A stretch of DNA of 64,000 bases, from positions 1-64,000 of the forward strand of contig NZ_AXUS01000004.1 of NCBI RefSeq assembly GCF_000498755.1. The letters are read 5' to 3'. Of this stretch, positions 20,468 to 29,281 are shown in pieces; within the stretch, counting starts at the first letter, position 1; every line of letters starts with the position of its first letter. Source of the stretch: Clostridioides mangenotii TR. GTDB lineage: Bacteria; Bacillota; Clostridia; Peptostreptococcales; Peptostreptococcaceae. The position numbers and the translations under genes were made by a program. Below the pieces are notes generated by a model that was not told the DNA's origin, made no database searches, and saw only the letters and a list, made by a program, of their open reading frames with translations.

Positions 20468-21460
20468 CTATTTATAGAAGTTTTGGCCATAGTACATATT
20501 ATAACTTCCACCAAATTCTACTCCAACTCCTATATATTTATAATCCCCCAAAATATTTTTTCTATGTCCTTCAGAATTCATCCATGCTTCATGTGCGTAT
20601 ATTGAATTAAATTGACCGGCTGCGATATTTTCTCCTGCTAAAGTAAATATAATACCTTCAGCTTTCATCCTATCTCCTGGTCCTTTGCCTTTTTTATTGA
20701 TATGATCAAAAAATTTATTGACCTTCATATCCTTACAGTGATTTCTAGAACTTATAGTAGCTTTTTGACTGTAATCAAGGCTTTTTAAGTTTCTTTGTTG
20801 CCTAACGCTATTTACCATATCAATTATCTCAAGTTCATAAGATTTTCTAAGCTCTTCACTCTCTTTTGGAAAAAGTGCTATATTATCTTCGATCTGTTTG
20901 GTTACAACTTCATATGATGTTATTCTATTTCCCTCATATATATCGTAAAAAACTGTAACATACTTATCTCCAATTTCAACAATATCATACTGCTCCTTAG
21001 AATTAATAGCATAATTAGTATTTCCCTTTTTAATTCGTTTTAGAGGTGTGTAAACTTCCCTGATTAGGTTTTTATTTCCGTTTATCTTTATATTTTTTAA
21101 CTCTTTTGAGTCTATACTATTACTGTACAGTGCAACAATTTTTTCATTTTCAACGCCGACCATACAAAGTTTAGCTTCTAACTGATTGTATACATACCAA
21201 TTGAAACTGTACTCGGTTTTATCAACCCTTGCAGGATCGCCAATCGCATTGATTAAAGTTTTTTCACTATCTCCAATTTGTAAGTTATAAAAATTATCGA
21301 TACTTGTACCTGTCTGCTGATTAACATGTTCATCTTGAACTACACTTTGCTCTTGTTTTGTTTTATCCCCAGTATCTAAATTTATTAATTGATTTACTAT
21401 ATCTTGGTCATAAAAGATAAATATAGCAATCACCAAGATTACAGTTATTAATTTTTTCAA
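20468..21460 (-). CDS. Secreted CAP (SCP/PR-1) domain protein
   Basis: 330 residues, TTG start behind GGAGGAGTG. The N-terminal hydrophobic segment (LITVILVIAIFIFY) is a signal peptide or anchor. A middle domain (residues about 57-190) has the YNLQIGDSEKTLINAIGDP pattern of the CAP-associated N-terminal domain. The C-terminal CAP domain has NSVRQQRNLKSLDYS, HCKDMKVNKFFDH, GENIAAG and the closing YIGVGVEFGGSYNMYYGQNF. Bacterial CAP proteins are extracytoplasmic and mostly uncharacterised. Confidence 0.9.
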   Translation of the reverse strand: MKKLITVILVIAIFIFYDQDIVNQLINLDTGDKTKQEQSVVQDEHVNQQTGTSIDNFYNLQIGDSEKTLINAIGDPARVDKTEYSFNWYVYNQLEAKLCMVGVENEKIVALYSNSIDSKELKNIKINGNKNLIREVYTPLKRIKKGNTNYAINSKEQYDIVEIGDKYVTVFYDIYEGNRITSYEVVTKQIEDNIALFPKESEELRKSYELEIIDMVNSVRQQRNLKSLDYSQKATISSRNHCKDMKVNKFFDHINKKGKGPGDRMKAEGIIFTLAGENIAAGQFNSIYAHEAWMNSEGHRKNILGDYKYIGVGVEFGGSYNMYYGQNFYK

Positions 21461-21495
21461 TATAACACTCCTCCATTAAATACTGCTGTACTAGT

Positions 21496-22308
21496 CTACA
21501 ATCTCAAAGAAAAAATTTCATCTAAACTTTTATCAAATATAGATGGCTTATCAAATTTCCATGTTCCATCGTAAACAAGCTCATCATTTAAATAGAAAAT
21601 CCCCTTGCCATGTTTTTTACCTTGGAAAAACTCTCCTTCATATCTTTTCCCATTTCCCCAATTATACACTCCTACACCGTCAATTAGGCTATTTTTCCAT
21701 TCTCCACTGTAAATTATCTCATCAAATTCATCATAACAAACGCCATAACCATCCATTTTTCCGTCCTTAAAGTCTCCCGCATAAATGTAGTTATCGGTCC
21801 AAATGTATATCCCGAATCCATTTTTTTTGCCATCTTTCCAATTTCCAATATATACATCGTTGCTCTTGTACATAATTTGACCAATACCATTCATAGTATC
21901 TTCTTCAAATGATCCTGTATACACATTTCCATTTTCAAATTTAAATTCTCCACACCCACACTTTTCACCTTCTTTAAATTGTCCAGAATAGGTAATAAAG
22001 TTTTCTTCACCATCTACATGGAAAAATTCATAAAACCCCTTTCCATTCATATTTCTGCCTTCAACTTCTCCTATATAAACGTCGCCATTTGAAAACTTAT
22101 AAATTTTATGTTTCACTTTCTTTGCGAAATTTTCCTCTTCAAGTTCCTTTTTACCTTCAAGCTCATATATCTCTTCATTAGTAGCGTAAAGTTCCTTTTT
22201 ATACGAATGCTTCTTCATACTCTCAACGCTTTTTACCAATTTATTTACATCATTTATATACTTAAGATACTCTCTGTAAGCATCCATATGTTCACTAGAT
22301 AATTTCAT
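21496..22308 (-). CDS. MORN-repeat protein
   Basis: 270 residues. After a helical, charged N-terminal 65 residues come about seven or eight MORN repeats with the Y.G...G...G.G pattern (for example YIGNWKDGKKNGFGIYIW, YAGDFKDGKMDGYGVCY, YEGEFFQGKKHGKGIFY). There is no signal peptide, so it is probably cytoplasmic. MORN repeats bind proteins or membranes; a specific role cannot be stated. Confidence 0.88.
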   Translation of the reverse strand: MKLSSEHMDAYREYLKYINDVNKLVKSVESMKKHSYKKELYATNEEIYELEGKKELEEENFAKKVKHKIYKFSNGDVYIGEVEGRNMNGKGFYEFFHVDGEENFITYSGQFKEGEKCGCGEFKFENGNVYTGSFEEDTMNGIGQIMYKSNDVYIGNWKDGKKNGFGIYIWTDNYIYAGDFKDGKMDGYGVCYDEFDEIIYSGEWKNSLIDGVGVYNWGNGKRYEGEFFQGKKHGKGIFYLNDELVYDGTWKFDKPSIFDKSLDEIFSLRL

Positions 22309-22507
22309 AAACTACTCCCCCAATGTCACTTAAACTAAATCATAGTTTTATTATATATCAACGCTAAGGAATTTCCTATATATATTGCAAAACTTATATA
22401 TTCTGCAGTTTATTGTATTAAAAAAATTATTTTATTTTGGAGTTAAAATAATCTCTCATATCTTATAAGATTCAGTTAAAAATTTAAATTTCAGAAAATA
22501 AAATAAA

Positions 22508-22557
22508 AAAGGAATTGTACTAAGATAATTTTTAATTACCTTAGTACAATTCCTTTA
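22508..22557 (-). terminator. Strong intrinsic terminator after the YitT gene
   Basis: AAGGAATTGTACTAAG pairs perfectly with CTTAGTACAATTCCTT and is followed on the minus strand by TTTTTTATTTTATTT. A second imperfect hairpin (about 22602-22634) lies between it and the YitT stop. Confidence 0.9.
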
Positions 22558-22637
22558 AAAATATAATATATTTTTACTTGATTATCGAACTTACGCAAAC
22601 CTCGATATAGCAAAAGTATCGATGGTTTTCGCTTATC

Positions 22638-23504
22638 CTAAAGATCTTTTGCTTTAAATCCTCTACCTTTAACTTCTGTCACATCATTTACAGATATAAA
22701 AGCTTTTTTATCGTATTTAAGTGCGATTCTCTTAATCTTTGGAATTTCACAAGAAGAAACTACTGTATAAATTATTTTTTTATTTTCATGAGTGTAAGCA
22801 CCTTCTGCTTTTAAGAAAGTGACGCCTCTTACTAGGGTCCTCATTATTTCATCAGCTATGATATCATTTTCATTAGATATAACCATAACTGATTTTTGAT
22901 AATTAAGTGCATCTTTTATAAATGACATTGTGTACGCATTTAAAAATAAACCTATTAATGTGTACAGTGCTAAATCTAGACCAAATAAAAAGCTTCCTAC
23001 TAGTACAATAACTGCATTTATTGCAAAACCTGTATCCTTCATCTCTATATTTCTTTTTATCTTCAAGATTGCCGCGATAATATCTGTACCGCCTTGAGAT
23101 GATCTTGTACGAAGAACCATTCCAACACCTAGACCTGATAGTACTCCTCCATACACACTTTGAAGTAAAATATCATTTATAGGTATATACTGACTTATAT
23201 CCTGAGTTAAACCTAGAAGCACTGAAAATAGCACCATGTTTATCATACTTGTTATGCAAAACTCTTTTTCAAGATATATAAAACCTAAAATAAAAATTGG
23301 TATATTGATTAAAAATGTTAACAATCCTACATTTATATTTGTCATGTAGTTTATTGATGTAGAAATACCTGTAGCTCCTCCACTCAGCAAGTGCGCTGGT
23401 CTTAAAAAACCATTTATACCTAATGCTGAAACCACCATTCCCAAAATCATAAAACTAAATCTTAACCATTGACGCTCATGTAGGACGTCTCTCACTTCAC
23501 TCAT
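22638..23504 (-). CDS. YitT family membrane protein
   Basis: 288 residues. About five membrane segments in the first 190 residues, including the conserved NGFLRPAHLLSGGATGIS and RTRSSQGGTDIIAAIL motifs. A cytoplasmic DUF2179 domain follows at the C-terminus (VLVGSF.., then VMVISNENDIIADEIMRTLVRGVTFLKAEGAYTH). The family is widespread in Firmicutes; its function is not established. ATG 23504 follows AGGGAGAA. Confidence 0.9.
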   Translation of the reverse strand: MSEVRDVLHERQWLRFSFMILGMVVSALGINGFLRPAHLLSGGATGISTSINYMTNINVGLLTFLINIPIFILGFIYLEKEFCITSMINMVLFSVLLGLTQDISQYIPINDILLQSVYGGVLSGLGVGMVLRTRSSQGGTDIIAAILKIKRNIEMKDTGFAINAVIVLVGSFLFGLDLALYTLIGLFLNAYTMSFIKDALNYQKSVMVISNENDIIADEIMRTLVRGVTFLKAEGAYTHENKKIIYTVVSSCEIPKIKRIALKYDKKAFISVNDVTEVKGRGFKAKDL

Positions 23505-23965
23505 TGTATTCTCCCTTCAGGATTTAAATCCTCAAACACTTATTATTTCTAATAGTTAATTATAAATTAATAAAATAATCTAACCTCTATATTACATGTA
23601 TATTATATTCTCTTTATTTTATATGTCTAGACTCTATTTTTCGCTATTTGACAAATAACTTATACTATTGAATAGGAGATCTTACTTCTGCCAAAATCTG
23701 ACCATTTTTTTATATAACTTGCAAAAGTAAGCATTTATTTATATTAATAGGTTTTGCCTATGAACTTTTAATATACATGCTATTAGATGCCAACTTATAT
23801 ATTTTTTTAGGTTTTTAATCTTCATAAATGCAATTTTTATTTCATTATTTTTCATAAAATGATTTTTACATATTGATGCCTTCATTTACTTCACTAAATT
23901 TTTTTTGACTTTTTTTATAATATTATCCAAGTTTACAGCTATTTACATCATTTTATGGAAAAATT
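23505..23965. other. 461-bp spacer, no gene seen
   Basis: Very AT-rich DNA between two minus-strand genes. I found no convincing reading frame, RNA or repeat in it. It should hold the YitT promoter and the 3' end of the TPR-gene transcript's upstream neighbour; no clean terminator is visible. Confidence 0.5.
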
Positions 23966-25381
23966 CTAATTTTCTTTAAGTATTTCTTTTATTTTCGAAT
24001 TATTGTACATACTATCTGGAACCTCGCTTTTTAGACTATAAAATGTCTTTTTAGCATTCTTTAAATCCCCATTTTTATAGTACATCATACCAAGTTCATA
24101 ATATGAATCATCATAGTATGTATCATTCTTTGAATAAGTATTTATATATTTTTTGTAATACTTTATAGCTTCATCATCGTTCTTTATCTTGGAATTAAGT
24201 ACTGCAAGTTGGTACATAGACTCTGAAATATACTTTTTTCTATTTCCATTATCTACAATCTTCTGGTAGTAATTTATAGCACCTTTATAGTCTTCAACTT
24301 TTTTAAGTTTTAAAGCATTCTCAAATAAATCATTTTCATCCTTGTTTGATAGTTTTTTACTTATGCTTTTATCAGTTTCTTTCTCTGTTACCTTTTTTGC
24401 TTCTTTATCTCTGCTATCCTTATTTACTTTATCCTCTAGCATACTTAGTTTAGCTTCTTTCTTATCTAATTTATTGTTGAGATCATGAATTTTACTGTTG
24501 TTATTATAAACAAAAACTATGGCTAGCAAGGCTACAATTGAGATTCCGATAGCAAACTTTGGAGAGTTCCATGTTTTGTTACCACTCTTTTTATCACTTT
24601 TATACTTCGACAGTGCCTTTATTTTTTGATCTTCTTCATTCTCTATATCTAAATTTCTTTTTTGAATTACTTCATTATCTCTATCAACATATTTAAGTTT
24701 GTCCAACACTAAATTGCTTTTTTCATAATTATCTACCTTATTAAACATAAGCGAAAGCATTACATAAGGATTTAAAAACTCCGGTTCCTCCTCGATTAGG
24801 TTCTCTAATATCTCTATAGCTTCATAGTTAAGCCCTTCATTTATAAATCTAGTCGAGTGATTGTACCTCTCTAGAAATATCTCAAATTCATCTGATATGA
24901 ATATATCTATATATTTTTTAGAAATACTTAAATCTTTATACGCTGAACTTATATAAAAACTATTAAATGACTGTGAAAAATCGCATTTTAATAATTTTAT
25001 AATACCTCTTAAATTTAATATATCTACATCTCTGTTGTAAATTTTATACGCCTTATCAATAAGTTTTTCTGCTCCAGTTATGTAATTTACAGATGCCAGA
25101 CTTAAAGCATTATTGTAAAGTTCATATGATTTTAATATTTTTTCATCACTTATTTTTCTAATATCATCACTTGCTGTAAATTCTAAAGAATCTAAAGTTT
25201 CTTTTTTTATATTTTCTGTTATCATACTTTCAAGTAAAATCCTTGAAATTTTATCTTCCTCTTCATTTTTAACTTTAAAAAATGTTAGATCTTCGTTCAC
25301 TTCAATTAAACTTATATCTAATTCTTTGGGCATCATATTTTTTATATCTGCAATAATATCTATACCTAAAATTTCAATCAC
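23966..25381 (-). CDS. TPR-repeat protein with a central membrane segment
   Basis: 471 residues. The N-terminal part (about 70-250) is helical with TPR-like features. One membrane segment (FAIGISIVALLAIVFVY, near residue 280) is followed by a coiled coil (KLDKKEAKLSMLEDKVN). Three or so clear C-terminal TPRs come last (YKGAINYYQKIVDNG, DDEAIKYYKKYINTYS, GDLKNAKKTFYSLKSEVP). It is probably a scaffold at the membrane. The start is uncertain: GTG 25381 is almost too close to AAAGGAA. Confidence 0.75.
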   Translation of the reverse strand: MIEILGIDIIADIKNMMPKELDISLIEVNEDLTFFKVKNEEEDKISRILLESMITENIKKETLDSLEFTASDDIRKISDEKILKSYELYNNALSLASVNYITGAEKLIDKAYKIYNRDVDILNLRGIIKLLKCDFSQSFNSFYISSAYKDLSISKKYIDIFISDEFEIFLERYNHSTRFINEGLNYEAIEILENLIEEEPEFLNPYVMLSLMFNKVDNYEKSNLVLDKLKYVDRDNEVIQKRNLDIENEEDQKIKALSKYKSDKKSGNKTWNSPKFAIGISIVALLAIVFVYNNNSKIHDLNNKLDKKEAKLSMLEDKVNKDSRDKEAKKVTEKETDKSISKKLSNKDENDLFENALKLKKVEDYKGAINYYQKIVDNGNRKKYISESMYQLAVLNSKIKNDDEAIKYYKKYINTYSKNDTYYDDSYYELGMMYYKNGDLKNAKKTFYSLKSEVPDSMYNNSKIKEILKEN

Positions 25382-25463
25382 TTCCTTTCAAATTTTCCAA
25401 AATAAATCTTCGACTTTTAAACTAACAAACCTTTTTCTAAAACATATCCTAGATACCGACACT

Positions 25464-26852
25464 TTATAGGGTATTAAACACTTTTTTGATAAGCGAGTAA
25501 GCTTTTTCAGTGTAAGGTGGGTATTTGTACTTTATATCCATCATAGAGCTTGATTTCATTATACTCTTCTTATGTGAAAATGAATCGAAGCTCTTTTTAC
25601 CATGGTATGATCCTATACCACTTCTTCCGATTCCTCCGAACGGCAAATTGTAGTTAGTAATGTGCATTATAGTGTCGTTTACACATCCACCCCCGAAAGA
25701 AATAGTTTCTATAACTTTATTTACAAACTCTTTATCTTTTGAAAATACATATAAGGCCAAGGGATTTTTATTTGCTGACACAATATTTTCTATGTCATTA
25801 AAATTACCATATTCTATGATAGGTATCAATGGTCCAAATATTTCTTCTTGCATAATTTCATCATTTAATATTACATTATCTAAAATTGTAGGTTCTATTT
25901 TAAGTACATCTTCTTTGTAATTTCCACCATAAACAACCTTGGTTTTATCAACTAATCCTATAAGTCTACTGAAATGTTTTTCGTTGATAATACTTACGTA
26001 ATCATCACAAATTAATGTATTTTTTGTATAGAACTTTTCTATATAAAAGATCATCTCCTCTATAAGATTTTGCTTAACTTCGTTATTCACCAATATGTAG
26101 TCAGGAGCTATACAAGTTTGCCCTGCATTAATAAGTTTTCCCCAAACAATCTTCTTAGCACTTAATTTTATATCCGCGGATTTGTCTACTATACATGGGC
26201 TCTTACCTCCAAGTTCTAATGTAAAAGGCGTTAGATTGTCGGATGCTTTCCTAGCTACTTTCTTCCCTATACTAGGGCTCCCTGTAAAAAATATATAGTC
26301 GAATTCGCTATTTAGTAGATATTCATTTACATCGATTCCACCCTCGACTACATCGATATATCCTCTTTCAAATGATTTTTCTAGTATAACTTTTAGAACT
26401 TCAGAAGTGTTTTGAGACATCTCTGAAGGCTTTACTATACTGCAATTTCCTGCAGCTATACTTCCAATGAGAGGCGATAATGTCAGTTGAAAAGGATAGT
26501 TCCATGGAGATATTATTAGACAATTTCCATAAGGTTGATTATAAATATAACCCCTTGATCCAAAATTAATTATAGGTGTTTTTACTTTTACAGGTCTTCT
26601 CCATCTTTTAACGTTTTTAATTGCATAATTTATTTCTGAAATAATAATTCCAACCTCAGTTTCATAAGCTTCAAATTTGCTCTTGTTTAAGTCTTTTTTT
26701 AGTGCTTCTAATATTATATCCTCATACTCAATAATTGCCTTTTTAAGTGTATTTAATTGCCTTAAAATGAACTTTTCTTTTCTAGTTATACCAGAGCTAT
26801 AGTACTTTCTCTGATTATCAAGTATATTATCTATGTAATTGACTCTATCCAT
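25464..26852 (-). CDS. Aldehyde dehydrogenase (class 3-like)
   Basis: About 462 residues. NAD(P)-dependent oxidation of an aldehyde. It has the substrate and nucleotide motifs ISPWNYPFQLTL, KPSEMSQNT and FTGSPSIGKKV, the general-base segment LELGGKSP, and the catalytic Cys in NAGQTCIAPDY. The end has GGIGRSGIGSYHGKKSF, typical of fatty-aldehyde/class 3 enzymes. ATG 26852 follows AGAGGTG. The substrate cannot be given. It stands alone. Confidence 0.9.
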   Translation of the reverse strand: MDRVNYIDNILDNQRKYYSSGITRKEKFILRQLNTLKKAIIEYEDIILEALKKDLNKSKFEAYETEVGIIISEINYAIKNVKRWRRPVKVKTPIINFGSRGYIYNQPYGNCLIISPWNYPFQLTLSPLIGSIAAGNCSIVKPSEMSQNTSEVLKVILEKSFERGYIDVVEGGIDVNEYLLNSEFDYIFFTGSPSIGKKVARKASDNLTPFTLELGGKSPCIVDKSADIKLSAKKIVWGKLINAGQTCIAPDYILVNNEVKQNLIEEMIFYIEKFYTKNTLICDDYVSIINEKHFSRLIGLVDKTKVVYGGNYKEDVLKIEPTILDNVILNDEIMQEEIFGPLIPIIEYGNFNDIENIVSANKNPLALYVFSKDKEFVNKVIETISFGGGCVNDTIMHITNYNLPFGGIGRSGIGSYHGKKSFDSFSHKKSIMKSSSMMDIKYKYPPYTEKAYSLIKKVFNTL

Positions 26853-26977
26853 TTTACACCTCTTTATCACTAAATTTACTATATAATAAATTACTTATAC
26901 TAATAGTATAATCAACTTTGAATCTCTTTAAAGTATATTTCAATAATTTTTAATTATTTTTCATTATTTGTTCATAA

Positions 26978-27015
26978 AAAAAGAAGTTATCCAAACTCAG
27001 CTGGACAACTTCTTA
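26978..27015 (-). terminator. Intrinsic terminator after the GAF-Fis regulator gene
   Basis: AGAAGTTGTCCA pairs with TGGATAACTTCT (one mismatch) and is followed by seven T on the minus strand. Confidence 0.87.
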
Positions 27016-27036
27016 ATAATTTTAAATACTAATTAT

Positions 27037-27621
27037 TCAAATTGTATTTTTTACTTTTCTATAAAGCGTAGCAATACCTATATTTAAAACATCTGCTATC
27101 TGTTTCATAGCCTCAGTATTGCTTCCGTATTTCTTAATGGCTTTTTCTATAACTTCTTTTTCCACATCAGACATGGTTTTTATTTCTTGATCGTACATCT
27201 CATCTAATTTAAACGAAATCAGATCAGACATACTCATTATAAACTCTGTAAGATATTTGTCCTTTGATAGTATATTATGCTTTTGTTCTTCGCTAAAAGC
27301 AGCAACACCCAAAATTCCTAGTATATGATCTTCTAGTTTAACAGGTGTACAGATATCTGCAAGCTCTTTGCAACTCTCTCTGTTTGAGCAATTATTACAT
27401 TTTTCATCCAGCTCTTTGACAATAACATATGACTCACCAGTCTGCAATACCATAGAGTAGGCTGACTTCTCAGTGATAGTCTCACCTATCTTATCTTTGA
27501 ATATTCCTGTTCCTGCTATTCTTGTTAAATCATTAGTAACGAGTGTTACATCTACGTCGAGTACATTAGAAATATTCTCACAAATACTCTGAATATAATT
27601 TGTTATGTTATTCAAATTCAA
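27037..27621 (-). CDS. GAF-like sensor with Fis-type helix-turn-helix, lacking the AAA+ domain
   Basis: 194 residues, TTG start behind GGAGGG. The N-terminal sensory part (about 1-140) contains a Cys cluster (CNNCSNRESCKELADIC) as found in N-terminal domains of sigma-54-dependent activators. A long linking helix leads to a C-terminal Fis/HTH_8 helix-turn-helix (EKEVIEKAIKKYGSNTEAMKQIADVLNIGIATLYRKV). The ATPase domain that normally sits between them is absent. It may be a natural short regulator or antagonist. A sigma-54 link is inference. Confidence 0.72.
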   Translation of the reverse strand: MNLNNITNYIQSICENISNVLDVDVTLVTNDLTRIAGTGIFKDKIGETITEKSAYSMVLQTGESYVIVKELDEKCNNCSNRESCKELADICTPVKLEDHILGILGVAAFSEEQKHNILSKDKYLTEFIMSMSDLISFKLDEMYDQEIKTMSDVEKEVIEKAIKKYGSNTEAMKQIADVLNIGIATLYRKVKNTI

Positions 27622-27653
27622 AGTAATCCCTCCTAATGTGTCAAAATTTATAT

Positions 27654-29201
27654 CTATTGTTCTTCAGCTGGTGGTTCAGGTGTACCTCCGCCAGATCCTC
27701 CAGATTCGGAACCTGATCCACCAGATCCGTCAGATCCAGATCCTCCTGAACCCGACCCACCTGAACTTCCGCCTGATCCTGATCCACCTGAACTTGATCC
27801 TCCGCCAGATGGTGGATTTGGCATATTTGATCCACCTGCGTCGTTTGTATTATCGTTAGCTTCTTCAGGAGCTTTTGCTGTCCCTACTAAAATAACTCCT
27901 TCTTTTTTAGGATAGTATGAAGATGCTACTTTTTCTTTCTTTATAACTTTTCCATCTTTATCCTTAAATATTCTATATGTAGAAACAGAGTAGGCATTTC
28001 TTCCATTTTTGTCTATTTTCTCTTTACCAGCAGGCATGCTTGGATCGCTAACTCTCTTGTATCCAGTAGATGAAACTCCATCTACACTAGTTGTTATTTC
28101 AACGTCTTTTTTATCTGCTTTATTTCCGTATATTACTGTGTAAATAGTATTACCATCAACATGACTCTTTATGAAAACTGGATGATCAAAATTATTTTTG
28201 AATAGAAAATCTATTCCACTATCTGCAACTGTTGCATCTCTTCCCTTAATAACATAGCCTGATGGAATTGTATGATTTTTTACATGTACTATATCAAGTC
28301 CTGATAAAAGCACTGAGTTGTAAAGTGTCGAAGATACCTGGCAAACTCCGCCGCCGTAATCAAGCTGCATTTCTCCGTTTTCTATAACAGGAGCACTCTT
28401 GTATCCATTTGATTTAATTCTTTTTCCTGTCGTATTATTGAACGAAAACTCTTCATCTGGCTTTATCACTATATTGTTTAAACTCTTAGATGCTATAGCT
28501 ATATTGTAACTTCTATTTACTTGACCAGTAGAGAAAGTCGTAGAGTATGAAGCTAAAGTTGTATCAATTTCTTTTAAATCTTCTTTTTTAACCTTAGCCT
28601 GCTCTTCATTTACTGCTAACTTATCTTTAAACTTTTCTTTTCCTACTTGAGCTTTAAGAGTTTTTATACTTTTATCAACGTCTAGTTTTCTACCATTTTT
28701 TTCTGGAACTACTGTTATTTGTTCATTTTTCACATTTATAGTTGCATTCTCTACTTCTCTATTTATTTCTTTAGAAATGGTGTTCATCTCGTTTTTAAGT
28801 TTAGTTTCATCATAACTAATTACTGCTAACACAGTATTCTTGCTTCCAAAACAATATGATATAGTATTTTTTAAATTCGTAAAGTAGCCGTCTTTTCTAT
28901 TTGAATTAAAAGCATTCTCAACTGTTTTATTTAAATCATAATCTATATCTATTTGACTAGGTGCAATGACCCACTCTTTTCCATCGTATTTTAATTTAAT
29001 ATCTTGGAACTTATAACTTTTTTGAATTTCTTGTTTAGCTTGTTCTTTAGTTAATCCACCTATATCTACATTCCCTATAGAAGTGTTTTTAACAATCTTA
29101 TCACCACTTATTTTCAGCGACATAATGACTAAAAATGCAATTAATATAACCCCTATGACAGCTGCCGTTATAGCTGCTATTTTTTTCTTACCTTCTAACA
29201 T
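27654..29201 (-). CDS. VanW/YoaR-like cell wall protein with Gly/Ser-rich tail
   Basis: 515 residues. N-terminal membrane anchor (IAAITAAVIGVILIAFLVIMSL), then two putative peptidoglycan-binding (PG_binding_4-like) domains, then the VanW domain with NTTGKR, LDYGGGVCQVSSTLYNS and a conserved HTIPSGYV segment. The last 65 residues are a Gly/Ser/Pro low-complexity tail ending TPEPPAEEQ. Likely membrane-anchored and facing the wall. Despite the name, VanW itself is not proof of vancomycin resistance. ATG 29201 follows AAGGAGATATT. Confidence 0.85.
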   Translation of the reverse strand: MLEGKKKIAAITAAVIGVILIAFLVIMSLKISGDKIVKNTSIGNVDIGGLTKEQAKQEIQKSYKFQDIKLKYDGKEWVIAPSQIDIDYDLNKTVENAFNSNRKDGYFTNLKNTISYCFGSKNTVLAVISYDETKLKNEMNTISKEINREVENATINVKNEQITVVPEKNGRKLDVDKSIKTLKAQVGKEKFKDKLAVNEEQAKVKKEDLKEIDTTLASYSTTFSTGQVNRSYNIAIASKSLNNIVIKPDEEFSFNNTTGKRIKSNGYKSAPVIENGEMQLDYGGGVCQVSSTLYNSVLLSGLDIVHVKNHTIPSGYVIKGRDATVADSGIDFLFKNNFDHPVFIKSHVDGNTIYTVIYGNKADKKDVEITTSVDGVSSTGYKRVSDPSMPAGKEKIDKNGRNAYSVSTYRIFKDKDGKVIKKEKVASSYYPKKEGVILVGTAKAPEEANDNTNDAGGSNMPNPPSGGGSSSGGSGSGGSSGGSGSGGSGSDGSGGSGSESGGSGGGTPEPPAEEQ

Positions 29202-29281
29202 TACATAATATCTCCTTACCCCAATTTATTTTGCATATCTATATTTAATGCTCATATTATCTAATAATCCAAATTGCTGCC

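Noticed and set aside
27641-27835. Frames within the Gly/Ser repeat region on both strands
   Set aside because: The repetitive DNA gives open frames by chance in several phases. Only the VanW-like frame joins a conserved domain.
27654-29201. A vancomycin resistance gene
   Set aside because: The VanW domain is common in wall proteins of sensitive Firmicutes, and no vanA-type ligase or vanH/vanX genes are present.
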